A program made the translations under genes and the position numbers. From Patellaria atrata CBS 101060 (lineage: Eukaryota > Ascomycota > Dothideomycetes > Patellariales > Patellariaceae), in contig MU006099.1 in NCBI GenBank assembly GCA_010093705.1, positions 720,757-784,756 on the forward strand: a stretch of DNA of 64,000 bases, in the 5' to 3' direction. Shown here in pieces: positions 1 to 11,055 of the stretch (position 1 is its first letter; each line of letters starts with the position of its first letter). Below the pieces are notes generated by a model. It was given only the letters and a program-made list of their open reading frames with translations, did not search any database and was not told the origin of the DNA.

Positions 1-1085
1 AATCCAGAGAGTAACTCTTTAGTTTCCGATAATTTTTGTTCCAACTCTTTCTTGAGCCCAGGAAGCTCCTTCTTGAGATGATTGTTCAGCAGTCTACTAA
101 GCCTTGTTCGAAGACTACCGATGCCCACCCGATCGCGTGGTAACTGAGCGTACCGCCCTCTTGAAAAAAAAGACAATTCTGCTTCGTTGCGTTCGTTGAA
201 GGTAAGTTGGTGTTCATCATCCCCACGGTTTTTCAACATATGCCACCCTAGTTCAAAATAGACATCCCGGTTCTGAGCAAGGTCGAGCCAGTCTTGTTCA
301 TTTTGAGAACCTTCTCGTAGGAAATCCGGCTTGGTGATGATACCTAGGGTGCGAGTTCCGTTAAGATCGACTTTACGGCACTTGTCTAAGATGATCTGAT
401 TCGCGTAATCATTCTTGGCTGAGATGACTGCAAGAATGATTGTCCGTTTGTTTGCGATGTAATCTTGTACGAGACTGTGGATCAGTTTCACGTCTTGCTT
501 AGTTTGAGATTTGTTCTCAGAATGGATAAGACCGGGTAAGTCGACTAAAGTTAGTTGTGGACGGTCGGGTCCACAAATTTCAATGCTCAGCACATCTCTA
601 GCAAATGCCCTGGTAGTTGCCGACTCAGGCTGGTCCAAACCCATTTCCTTTGTGGCATCTTCGATGAGTTGGGGAAGGATGGAGAAATCCTCAAGCGTTT
701 TTGACCAAGATCTCAATCGGACTTGTTCGTTTTCCGGACGATTCTTATCAGGTGTGATTTTTGTTGTGATAGAAGCGGTGTGATCACGTCTCAGGATGAT
801 CTCAGTCGCAAAACGAGTGCAAAGATTCTCTTTACGAGGGAATGGGATCTCTGTAATCGCTTCTAGAACTGAGCTCTTACCACTTGACTGATCACCACAG
901 ACGACCACTTGCGGGAGCTGAAGAACGTTGCTGAGACCGTTTCGGCGCAGTTTATCCACAACATCAAGAGTTTTTCTCTGACCAGCATCTTGAAGCGCGT
1001 CCAAAGAAGAAGTGGTGATATTCTCCACGTTAACGGGAGAGCCAGTCCGCTGGCTTTTTGACGGAGGTACATTCGTTTCAACCAT
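1..1085 (-). CDS. Dynamin-family GTPase, N-terminal part (runs off left edge)
   Basis: The frame is open on the minus strand from an ATG at 1083-1085 to the left edge, giving about 361 codons; the rest of the gene lies outside. It encodes a dynamin-type large GTPase, which uses GTP hydrolysis to remodel membranes; fungal members of this Mx/DLP1-like group act on organelles or have unknown roles. Visible motifs are the P-loop GDQSSGKSS (residues 64-72), the switch I region around LCTRFAT (about 89-95), DLPG in switch II (182-185) and TKPD, the guanine-specificity motif (251-254). A helical region rich in Lys and Glu follows from about residue 300. No intron is needed in the visible part. The GTPase domain is complete; the middle and GED regions are not seen. 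Which dynamin paralogue this is cannot be decided; the divergent N-terminus argues against VPS1 and DNM1. The family call is confident. Confidence 0.93.
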   Translation of the reverse strand, partial: MVETNVPPSKSQRTGSPVNVENITTSSLDALQDAGQRKTLDVVDKLRRNGLSNVLQLPQVVVCGDQSSGKSSVLEAITEIPFPRKENLCTRFATEIILRRDHTASITTKITPDKNRPENEQVRLRSWSKTLEDFSILPQLIEDATKEMGLDQPESATTRAFARDVLSIEICGPDRPQLTLVDLPGLIHSENKSQTKQDVKLIHSLVQDYIANKRTIILAVISAKNDYANQIILDKCRKVDLNGTRTLGIITKPDFLREGSQNEQDWLDLAQNRDVYFELGWHMLKNRGDDEHQLTFNERNEAELSFFSRGRYAQLPRDRVGIGSLRTRLSRLLNNHLKKELPGLKKELEQKLSETKELLSG

Positions 1086-2908
1086 GTTGAGGTGAGGCCG
1101 TTGCTTAATGATGAACGAACGGTTGATGAGAGGAGAAGAAAGTATGAGGCGATGTGGAAGTGGAAATAGTAAATGTGGTCGATTGTGAGGTCTAAATCAC
1201 TGAACTGAAGAGAACATATCTATGACTGCAAGACAACTCTTCTTAAATAGAAGATAGGAATCCGGACAAATAAAATCAAATTTAACAATAGTTAAACACC
1301 TAAACACAAACGAAACCTTCGTGTGTAAACTGTTACAAACAGAATGCGTAGCAAAATATCATCTACACGTGAAATAAAACCTATGACATGGGAAAACGGT
1401 GGATGTAAAATTGTGACACAGCGAGTGTTTCTGTCCGCTCCCGTCTCTTCACGGATAGTAGCATGGGCACATGAACATCATGCTCTCGATTTGCCATTCC
1501 TGAGCGAGCGTTTACTTCAACTGTACAGTGTACAGTATACAAGATGGTATACCTCTTATGAAGCGTTTCTCACTTACGATATATCCTAGTTAAGGAAGAA
1601 TATATCATTGGGACTAGTATCTCTCAAGCTCATTTCAGCATAATTTGAAGCAATTTCACGATTAGAATCTTTGGACGGAAATCCAAATGTGTACTGTACC
1701 AGTACTGCATCATAGGCCAAAACCTGACTAAACTCGAAAATTAATGAGATGACAACGGATACCGCCCTGATCTTTGCGTGCTGTTACGGTGGAAATCCGA
1801 ATGAATGTTCTTCATAGCCTGAAGCGAAAATGGAATTGAATATAGGGTAAGAAGGCGCTTCCACTCGAATATGAACATAACATTACATTAGCCATAACAT
1901 AAATAGTACCTATGGTTACGGCACTGTCACATCGTCTTGGTAAATCTTGTTAGAAATTATTGAGAGAAATTATTGCTCCCCTCACCTAAAGCATACCATC
2001 CAGGCATGACTCCAAGTCGATCACTTGCTCCATCATGCAAGGGCATTTCTCCGACTTTTATATGTTTGTGAACTAGGCGTATGTCAGCTAATCTATGCAG
2101 TTAGCTAGTTCGTGATATTCCGGATACCAAGTCTATTCCCCTTTTCTAGGTACTAGACTCGGAGACACTTTGAAAGTGAGCATATACTTGACGAGAAATA
2201 TCATGAAAGGGAAGCTGATGGAAGGGGAGTTGAGATCTTCGCCAACTGACGTATCAGTCGAGTTTCTCGTCATTAGAATGAGGTCAATTTGTGTGAAAGA
2301 TTGTACAGTACTGCAAATATGTGCGATTGATGCTTACCTTAATTCTCTTCCTGAGGTTGAGCTGTCAGATGAGATATGGAGGTTCGCTCTAGTCATAGTT
2401 CTAGTCCTAACGGAGTATAGACGGAGATGCCAAGATTCTCGGATTTTGCCTGCGGGAAGCAGTGACCTGGAACTTTCTTCAATTTCTCTAGACCACGAAG
2501 GCATCATACCTATTAATTGCTCTCTTCACCACCTCCTCCCTCGAGTCCGTCGATCTCTGGGTGGTCCTAAGCACACACACTACATTTTTTCCTCTGCACT
2601 GCTTCACTGCTTGTCTGTATATGCACTCAATGGTCAATATGGCCTAATTTTGATGTCAGGTTCGTATTCCGATCTGGAATTTGACTGCTGCCCGTCCCCA
2701 TTCGAGCACACTATAAGGTGCGTTCCCTCGTTCAATTTTTCCTCTCTGCATTTCCATTCACTCTTATCACTGAATAACGCTTACTTCCTCTCACACGCTT
2801 AGCTCATATACTGATTTCCGCTACCCTTTCGGTCTCTCTCTCCGTCGGTTTCTATCCGCAATATAATTATCAAAACTTATCCATACTATCCAAAACACCT
2901 AACTCTCA
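1086..2908. other. Intergenic, divergent promoter region of the dynamin and SCP160-like genes
   Basis: About 1.8 kb of AT-rich DNA between two divergently transcribed genes. It must hold both promoters. The stretch 2800-2908 just before the SCP160-like ATG is pyrimidine-rich (CTCTCTC, TTTC), as is usual for fungal 5' leaders. An open frame of 210 codons (2170-2802) has no recognisable domain and an unbiased composition and is not called as a gene. Three copies of the word GTACAGTA or its complement fall here (1530, 1692, 2303). Confidence 0.5.
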
Positions 2909-5900
2909 ATGGCGACCCATACTACTTCCGGTTCATCCTCTACTTCCGAAGCCCCGTCCGTAGCACAGCAGCTTCAGGAAAAGCATACAGCTAATGAAGC
3001 CCGCCGCGCGAGTGTTCTAGTAGAAGAGGTTATAGATGAATATGATCTAGAACATCCAGCGCCTTCCTCCCACATGGCACCCCCTTCTTCTACTGAGAAT
3101 ATGGTAAGCGAAAAAGCGGCGGGAAAGCAAAAGGCTCAAGATGTCCCTGTCAAGAATGCAAAGGAAAACGTTCCGCTCAATACTCAGTCTGAGGAGTCCT
3201 TTCCATCGCTGGGGGCCCCAAAAGCTCGCACTCCAACCCCAGCTGCGTCAATGTGGGGCAGGAAACCCGCATCGATTTCTACTAACGGTGTTAATGGGTC
3301 TACTAATGGTACACCTGCCTCCAACAATACCTCCCGTGCGTCGACTCCTGCTTCTGGAATGTTCAGTCCTCAATCAGGTGTTCCTTCGCTTGGTGCTAGT
3401 CAGAGAGGCTTTGGTCAGACAGTCTCGCTCCCTGGCCGCCATGTTGAGCATATTTCCTTGACCCCTGCGCAAATGAAGCCTAAGGCACAATTAAAGCGTC
3501 CAATTCCAGATACTCTGAAAGATATCACGAGACAGTATAAAGCTAAGGTGGACATGAAGCCTGGTCTTGGTGGAGCGTACATTTTTGAGGGTTCGGGCAA
3601 CGTTGAAGCTGTTCGTCAGGCTCTAAAAGAGGTTGCTAACCAAATAGGTTCTAAGGTAAGCTCTATAAATATATCCTATAATTACAGTCCTAGCTAACCG
3701 AAATGAAGCAAACCACGAAGGTTACCATTCCTTCATCTCTACGGGCCCATGTCATTGGTCGTCAAGGTGCAACAATTCAAAACATCAGTAAACGGACCGG
3801 AGCTCGCATACAGGTCCCTAAGCAAGAAGAGACTCCTTCAGCCGACGATGATGACAGCGCTACTATTGATGTCGTTGTAGAAGGCGACGCTGTGGCCGCA
3901 GAGATGGCTCGCCGAGAGATTGAACAGATTGTTAATGAGAGAACTTCTACAGTCAATCTGCGCCTTAAGGACATTCCCGCTGAGTACTACCCATTCCTGG
4001 CCGGCGCTCATAATGCCCGTATCAATGCACTCGAGCAAGGGCGAGACGTACGCGTGCAGATCCCGCATTATCATACATGGAATGAGCAAGCGCCCCCTGA
4101 AGCACCACCGGCTGGACAACCTGTTCCTTTCGTTCCTCAAACTGGTTATCCGATTCACATTTCAGGAGATCGTAATGCTGCTCAAGAGGTCCGTGCACAG
4201 CTGGAACGCGAAGTTGAGAACCTCCGCCGCCAATTGATCATGGAGCAGATGGCTGTTGAGCGTGGTCGGCATCAATTTATCGTTGGTGAGCGTGGTAGTT
4301 CGCTTCATGATTTTCTTCAGGAGACCGGTTGTAGTGTGATATTACCACCTAGTTCCGGAGACAACGAGTTCATCACGATCGTTGGCCCACCGCGCAATAT
4401 CAAGAAGGCTCAAGAGAAGATCGAAGATCTGGCTGCTTCTATGTCAATGGCAACGATAGATGTAGCAAGACAGCACGGAAATGCAGCAACTGGTGGACAA
4501 TCTCATGCTCGCGCCTTGACTAGGTACCTGCGACAACGCCAGGCTATAGAAGAACTCGAACGATTGCATAACTCCAGCATAGTCCTTCCTGGTTATTCTG
4601 ATCCTTCGACAAACTGGGAAGTATATTCTAGGGATGGCAAAGCCACAATGCGCGCTCGTGCGGACTTGATGAACCTAATTTCAGGGCATCCTCCGACCCG
4701 AATGTCAAACGTGGAGGTTGATCCGTTCTTCCACCAACACCTCCAACAACGAGGTGCACCACAAGTTAGGGAAGATTACGGTGTCCACGTTGTATTCCCA
4801 GAAGAGTCTGATGAGTCGCAGGATTTGATCCTTGTCTTCGAAGGTCTTGGGGAGCCGACGGACTATGAATTGCCTAAGAAACAACCTACCGCGGCAGAAG
4901 TTAGAAACTTTCAACGATCGCTCCAGGACGCCCAAAATCATATTCTCAATATCATTAACGGTCATGGCGAACTCTCCTCTAGGGAACTGGAAGCTCCTCC
5001 CAAGTTTCACGAGAAGATCCGACGTTATGCGGAGCGGGAACAAGCAGGTCTACCCAATGACGCCATTCCCGTTCAAGTGCAACTCAGTGGAGAGTCCTCA
5101 CGAGCTGCTCCTCGTCGCCCGTCTGGTAACAATTTCGCTATTCGTGGACCTTCTGGAGCCGTTGACTCATTAGCGGAAAAGCTTCGTGCATTTATTGAAC
5201 AGGAACATAAGGACGAACTTGAACGCGGTTATACGACTAGCTTTGACTACCCTCAAAAGTATGCTAATCATCTGATCGGGAAGCGTGGTGAGAACATCAA
5301 GAAACTACGAGATGAGTTCGATGTCGACATTCAAGTCAACGATGGTAAAGTCGAAATCAAGGGCCCCAAGGCAAAAGCGGACGCCTGCAAATCGCATATC
5401 CTGGCATTTGCAAGGAAACTGGATGATGAGGCTACTTATGTTCTCAAGATTAAGCCGCAGTATCATCGTGATCTCATTGGTGCCAAAGGCAGCCAAGTCA
5501 ACCGCTTGCAGGAGAGATATGATGTCCGCGTCAATTTCCCTCGAAGTGCTAATAATAACGATGATGCTGATACTGAAGCTGGGGCGTCTGTGAAGAACCA
5601 TCGTTCACAAGCTCCCGATGAGGTTATCATCAAGGGTCCAAAGCGAGGTGCTGACCAGGCCAGAGAGGAACTCCTCAGTCTTCTGCAATATGTTATTGAC
5701 AACTCACATAGTGCTACTGTGTCCGTTGCTCAGAATCAAATACCGCAGCTCATCGGTCAAGGTGGACGCGAGATGGAGAACCTTCGCTTGATCACTGGAG
5801 CACAGATTGACGTTCCAAGTGCTCGAGACGCTGCAGACGATTCCGGGCGAGCCGAAATCAAGATCAAAGGAACCAAGAAGCAGGTTGAAGATGCCAAGAA

Positions 5901-7041
5901 ACTTCTCCAAGAGAGGGCACAAGTCTTCGATTCGACCGTTACGCGCACATTGAACGTCGATAAGAAACATCACAAAGCGCTCATTGGTGCTGGCGGTATG
6001 TTATAGCCCGTGTACTATGTATATTAGTAACTAACATAATATTTAGGAATCAACATCCGTGACATCGTGGTCAACGCCGGTGGTCCAGATGACCGCCGGG
6101 AACTCGCGCGTATGGTTCGCTTCCCTCGTCAAGATACCGATGAGAATGTTATTCGGGTCGAGGGTAACAAGGATGTTGTCGAGAAGATTATTGCATCCAT
6201 CGAAGCTCTCGTACGCAATCGTGAAAGTCAAACGACGGAGACTCTCGAAGTGGCCCCGGAGAAGCACAGGCTACTCATTGGTCGTGGAGGAGAAACTCGT
6301 CGCAACCTTGAGGCTCAACTGCATGTTAATCTGGATATTCCCAAACAGAATACGACGGGTGCCGCTCGATCTCAAGTTAAGATTACCGGAAATCCTAGTG
6401 ATGTTGAGAAGGCAAAGGAGCATATCCTTTCCTTGGTCAAAGAACAGGAAGGTATTACAATAGATGTACCACGTTACCTTCATCACACCATTTCGGACAA
6501 CGGTCAATTCTTCCGTCGTCTCCGTAATGATCATAAAGTCACCGTCGATCATAATGGCCAACAACCACCGCCAAAACCAGCGGCTGCATCTTCGCAGCGT
6601 AATCGTGTCAATGGCGGTGCTCTCCCTCTGATAACGGATGATACTAGTGCTAGCGACGACAATTACTCATGGGAAATTGTCGATGCTGCGACTGCCGATG
6701 GTGATGATTCTACCATCCCGTGGGTGCTACGTGGGTCGTCTGAGAATGTTGCTAAGGTGCGCTCAATTCTTGAACAGGCGCTCGAGAACGCGAAGAAGCC
6801 TTCCAGCACTGGTTATTTAATTCTACCTGATCCGAAGACCTACCGATTAGTCGTCGGACCTGGAGGGAGCCAGGTGAACTCTATCAGGAAGAAGACTGGA
6901 TGCAAGATCACCGTCCCTCGTGACCAGGCGAAGGGTGAGGCCATTGAGATCCAGGGTGTACGTGAAGGTGTTGAAGAAGCTAAAGATATCATCTTAAACC
7001 TCATCAAGAACGGTGGCAATAGTGGAAGGAGATATAGTTAA
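2909..7041 (+). CDS. SCP160: Multi-KH-domain RNA-binding protein (SCP160/vigilin family)
   Basis: Three exons: 2909-3655, 3709-5995, 6047-7041, with introns of 53 and 51 nt. Both introns have CTAAC branch sites and both junctions keep the frame. The 1342-residue product is an array of KH domains. Intact GxxG loops include IGRQGATI, VGERGSSL, IGKRGENI, IGAKGSQV, IGQGGREM, IGAGG/I (across intron 2), IGRGGETR and VGPGGSQV, with degenerate KH repeats between them. The first 200 residues are a Ser/Pro/Thr-rich disordered leader. Yeast Scp160 and vigilins bind mRNAs and polysomes at the ER surface and affect translation and ploidy maintenance; the same role is inferred here. Length and domain number fit the family. 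The start was chosen because it opens the long frame and follows a pyrimidine-rich leader. The family assignment is very secure and the exon junctions are well supported. Confidence 0.95.
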
Positions 7042-7545
7042 GTGATCTAGATCTAAAGGATTTCTCAACGATACATATCAGAGAGCGTATTGGTGGAGGT
7101 ATATGAATACAAAATTATCCTGTAGGGGTGCTTTATTTTCATGGCGTTGAAAATATCTTATCCTTTATTCTTATAGTTCTATGCCTGGATGGGCTTGTGT
7201 AGAGTATGAGCTTGTTTCCTAAGTGAGTGATGGATATCATTGTTAGGTAGCGGCTTTTCATGTAGGACATTTCTCAAAATTCAAGTATGTATTTGCATCC
7301 AATATGCGCATCCCGGGCGCATGTGAACTACCTAACTGTGTAAGTGTTCCAACCTCGTCAATTTGTCCACCTAATCGACTCATCGACTCGTGATAATCAG
7401 CTTGTACTTGTACATTGGAAACAGGACGCATTGGCAGTATTATCGGTTCAATATGATCTCATAAGGTCATCTGAACTCTCTCAACGGATTTCCACACCTC
7501 CAGTTCCATCACTCGAAGGAATCGGTAGTTACACTTCTGGAATCC
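7042..7545. other. Intergenic, convergent 3' regions
   Basis: Between the 3' ends of the SCP160-like gene (plus) and the coiled-coil gene (minus). AT-rich and presumably carrying both poly(A) regions. I see no gene-like signal in it. Confidence 0.5.
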
Positions 7546-8706
7546 TCACTCGAAATCGTCGAAATCAATTCTAACACCTCCCCCTTGAGCAAACTCGAAC
7601 TCCTCTTCATTGTCTACAAGCGTGCCGTCTTCAAATTCATCTTCCAACTCTTCATCAGGCGTCGCATTCCGCTTCAACCACGCCTTCCACAACCCCATTC
7701 CCTCCTCACCCGCAATCTCTTGCCCGCGCTCAAGTAACTGGCCAATCAAATCCTTCTTCTCGATCTCCAGGTCGCCGATACGCGCACGCAGAATCTCCTG
7801 CTGGTCCTCGAGCTCTAGGATTCGCGAATCTTTCGGGCTTCCCGAAAGGAGGTGTCTCGTGTGCTGTCCCTCGAGTTCCTGGATTCGTGCATCTTTCCTG
7901 TTTTCGGAAAGGAGATGAGTGGTGAGCTGCTTGGTCAGGGCTTTTATGTCGTCTTTGAGGGTCTTGACGTCAGTCGTTAGCTCCTTGTTGAGAGATTGCA
8001 AGGTCTTGTTGTCCGCGTTCAGCGTGGTTATCGTTTGGGTCGCGCCGGCGAGGTTTCCTTGACCCATTTTTAATTGGGAGCGGAGAGACATGAGCTCAGA
8101 TGTGCGGATCACGGTTATCTCGGAGTTTTGGGTCAGGTGGTACGGGTCGGGGCCTTTCCATTGGAATTGCGGTTGGAACGGATGCTGCGCCGGTGGAGGT
8201 GGGCCGTACTGCGGGCGCGAATGCGAATGGACATGATGATGGTGAGGTTGTTGCTGAGGAGGCAATTGGGGACCACCACCTGTCATCTGCTTTACCTTAT
8301 GGTGCTGCGAATCGAGGTGGAGGCTTCTCGGGGTCAATGGTAATCCCATGTTTCCCATGACCTGTTGCGGGTGCTGAGGCGGGTGGGCTCGAGATTGAAT
8401 CTGCGACAAGTGCTGATAAAAGTGCGGCGTGACGGAAATGTTCGGAGTGGCCTGCTGCTGCTGATTTTCAGGCGACATAAGAGGAGGAGCGAAGTGCATG
8501 GCGATTGGATTTTGCGATGCGCGAATGTTTGCCTCCTGCTCGATGGAGGAAAAGTGTTTCACTAGATGATCGATTTGGGAGGAGTAGTAGCTTAGCGTCT
8601 CATAGAGATTCTCGCAGTGCGGGTGGTCGGTGAATTGCGGTCCGACGAGGAAGGGAAGAGAGTCACCGGTGGGTTGTTGTGGCGGGTAAGGTGAGTCACG
8701 AGACAT
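7546..8706 (-). CDS. Disordered Gln/His/Pro-rich protein with central coiled coil
   Basis: Single exon, 386 residues. The first 200 residues are low complexity (Pro, Gln, His; runs such as PPQQQPHHHHVHSH). Residues of about 210-335 are a predicted coiled coil with repeated Leu heptads (SELMSLRSQLKMG, LNKELTTDVKTLKDDIKALTKQL, ILELEDQQEILRARIGDLEIEKKDL). The C-terminus is acidic (DEELEDEFEDGTLVDNEEEFEF). No catalytic motif, membrane segment or signal peptide is seen. The Met at 8706 opens the frame and there is no upstream in-frame extension of similar composition. It shares a divergent promoter with the gene starting at 9316. I do not recognise a named family; a scaffold or transcription-related role is possible but unsupported. 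The long frames on the opposite strand here are shadows of the repetitive codons. Confidence 0.8.
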   Translation of the reverse strand: MSRDSPYPPQQPTGDSLPFLVGPQFTDHPHCENLYETLSYYSSQIDHLVKHFSSIEQEANIRASQNPIAMHFAPPLMSPENQQQQATPNISVTPHFYQHLSQIQSRAHPPQHPQQVMGNMGLPLTPRSLHLDSQHHKVKQMTGGGPQLPPQQQPHHHHVHSHSRPQYGPPPPAQHPFQPQFQWKGPDPYHLTQNSEITVIRTSELMSLRSQLKMGQGNLAGATQTITTLNADNKTLQSLNKELTTDVKTLKDDIKALTKQLTTHLLSENRKDARIQELEGQHTRHLLSGSPKDSRILELEDQQEILRARIGDLEIEKKDLIGQLLERGQEIAGEEGMGLWKAWLKRNATPDEELEDEFEDGTLVDNEEEFEFAQGGGVRIDFDDFE

Positions 8707-9315
8707 TCTGTTGGGAGCGGAGTTCAGGTTGTTGTTCGGTGAAGGTGAAGGTATCTTATGAAGATGACGGGTAGTGGTCTAGGTAGTGGCTGGCATACCT
8801 AAGGTAGGTACCTGAGTGTCGATGATTATCTCTGCTGCCCTCTTCTATGGTGAAGGTTACCGTGGCAACCGCCTAAGGTAAGATGAAAAGTTTTTCATCT
8901 TGGTAACCTAATCTGAAGGTTCCTTTACCTTGCCTGTTTGTGTCGAAGGTAATTATCTTCTTGCAAGTGTTCACTTGTTTGCTCTTTCCCGTAAATCACC
9001 ACAGGCTCTTTCCTTTTCAGTTGTAATTTGATTGAAGAAGGCGCGTTGTATCAACTACAAACAACCTAATACCTTACCTAACCTGCCTACCCTTACCTTT
9101 CTATTCTACTTTACTCAATATTCTCTTTACTTCTTCGCTTCCCGCCACAGCCCATACTTCAACGACATCATACTTTGCACCTCTTCCAGTAACATCATAC
9201 TCTGCATCTTCTACAGTATAACCATGTCTCTTGACAGAAGGGCATGTTTTGGCTACACACAACTCCTTAATTCTCTCACTAAAATATCGTGCAGTCAGTT
9301 CATATTGCTCAATGT
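8707..9315. promoter_or_regulatory. Divergent promoter with repeated AAGGTA words
   Basis: About 610 nt between two divergent genes. The hexamer AAGGTA, or its complement TACCTT, occurs seven times between 8748 and 9109 (starts at 8748, 8801, 8875, 8926, 8946, 9070 and 9104). A perfect 10-bp inverted repeat with a 2-nt centre lies at 8880-8901. The side next to the 9316 gene is pyrimidine-rich, as expected for a fungal leader. The repeated word suggests a binding site for one regulator acting on both genes; that is inference. Confidence 0.4.
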
Positions 9316-10558
9316 ATGAAAGCGTGGACGGAAGACACCGCCACTGACCCCAAGGATGTTCGTGCTCGACTTGGAATCGGCATCCCTCATCTGCTCGATC
9401 AAATCGAAAGCAACCTCAAGATCCCAGAACGGCCTAACAAGAGAGTCACCGTTGATGATCTTATTGACGCCAATCTCCCACACATCGTTGAACGGGATCG
9501 CGATCTGGCCGGCCAACTACTCTTTGCGTGTATCGGATGGGCCACCATGCTTTACAGTGCGACCTCTCAACCGCACAGTAGTTTGACCCGCTACATGATC
9601 ATGGCGTGTAGATCTCCTCCCTGTCCAGAAACTTTGCTATCTGTCACGCATTCGCAAGGTTCCAGAACCGAACTGAGGTCTATCTTGAAGTCTCTGGACA
9701 TATGGCCGCTTATCGAAGCTTTGGACTCCCTGGATGTAGACGCCGAAATATACCCTCTTAGCGATGGTGCGCCCTTGGAAAAACATCTCGTATTGAAACC
9801 CAGCATTTTCAAGGACCAGAAATTGTTCACGGAGTGCGGTCTCAAGATCAGTTTGAGTATGCATTTGTCTGACCATCTGCGCTTGATCGATACCTCGAGA
9901 CCTCCACAACTTCTATTATTTGCCTATCCTTCCTTCTGTTTGAAACAGCTCACTTCGGGGGATAGCAGTACCCTTTATAAGTAGGTGCACTCAAAGTCTA
10001 CTAGGAGTCATGACTGATTTGCATTTTAGGGTCCTTGATCTACTATCGGATGACAAACCGCGTTTCAACACTCTTCTTTATCTTCATGAAATGCTCCGCT
10101 CGTACCGATTGTTGTTTGGTCGGTCAAAACCTGGCCCGGGGTGGGCTCCCCGCGGTTTTAGTTATGCGTGGGGAAAAGTCCATAAGGGATTCATTCCCTT
10201 TGAGCCATTCGCTCATGATGGTGAATTTGACAGCGACTTGGTTGACCTGTGCACGAGAGATGTTTTACCAGCACACCTGCAACATCTTGATTCAGACAAA
10301 GAACGATGGGATTTCAATTATCTGTACGACAGACTAGTGAAGGTACAGGAAGTGGCCGCAGATTCTGAAGGGCGCAACCCTATACATGTTGGAGGACCTG
10401 GTGGTTGGCTCGTCTTCTATCAAGGTGCAGTTCTCGTATTGATGAGTCTATTAGTAGGTTTCTGTCAGTACGGTCTGTCATCGATTGCATTTATTCACAC
10501 TTTGTGGAAGGAGGCGGTAGAGGATGAGAGAGTGCGCGCGTCCCTTGCTGGGCATTAG
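9316..10558 (+). CDS. Fungal hypothetical protein with C-terminal membrane segment
   Basis: Two exons, 9316-9980 and 10030-10558, joined by a 49-nt intron that starts GTAGGT and ends TTTTAG, giving 397 residues. The N-terminal half has no recognised domain (motifs PHIVERDRDLAGQ, LLFACIGWATMLYS). The C-terminus holds FNYLYDRLVKVQEVA followed by a hydrophobic stretch (WLVFYQGAVLVLMSLLVG) that looks like one membrane helix. This layout resembles a widespread group of Pezizomycotina hypothetical proteins that end in a DRL-LQ helix and one membrane segment; the resemblance is from memory and not tested. No enzyme motif is visible. The first ATG of the frame was taken as start. A further open stretch after the stop (10604-10849) follows a possible acceptor and could be an alternative last exon. 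Confidence 0.6.
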
Positions 10559-11055
10559 ATTACCTCTATTGATTTTCTGCGCTTAATCTTATGATCTCTA
10601 TTTTTGATAGTGTTCGCGGTTCTCAACACCTCTGGTTCTATTTCATACAGCTCTCATGATTCTACCACTTCATTTACTTGGATTGCACAGTCTACTCCAT
10701 TTATACAGCCTGCTCATGTTAGTACGACCCGTTCACTCCATACAGTTCGCTCATGGTATAAGGTCATGTTGGAAGCTCTCCCTGAAACCTACCGTGCGGT
10801 ATCTAAGAGGCAAATGGTGAAGGAAATTGTGCAGCGTATAACTGTTTGAACACTGCCGTGTCTGAAGTACTGTGCAGTCGAAAGTATGCTCCTTGCGGGA
10901 AACGCTCTATTGTTAGTACGCTCTACGTGAACGGATAATTCAAGGCTTTTAGCGGGCTTGCATGAATATCCGCTCCGTTCGAAGAAATTTGTACATTTCC
11001 TAGGTTGATGACTTGCATTCTTATCTGTAATATTCTAATTCGGCTTCCCTTCCAT
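10559..11055. other. Intergenic, convergent 3' regions
   Basis: Between convergent genes. It holds an 81-codon open frame (10604-10849) directly after an acceptor-like TTTTTGATAG, possibly an alternative exon of the upstream gene or chance. Otherwise nothing is recognised. Confidence 0.4.

Noticed and set aside
2170-2802. 210-codon open frame before the SCP160-like gene
   Set aside because: No domain, no splice or promoter support, and chance-like composition; it lies in the expected promoter and leader.
8074-8360. Plus-strand frames opposite the coiled-coil gene
   Set aside because: Produced by the Gln/His/Pro repeats of the minus-strand gene.
10604-10849. 81-codon frame after the unknown gene at 9316
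   Set aside because: An acceptor-like site precedes it, but no donor in matching frame was found, so it was not added as an exon.
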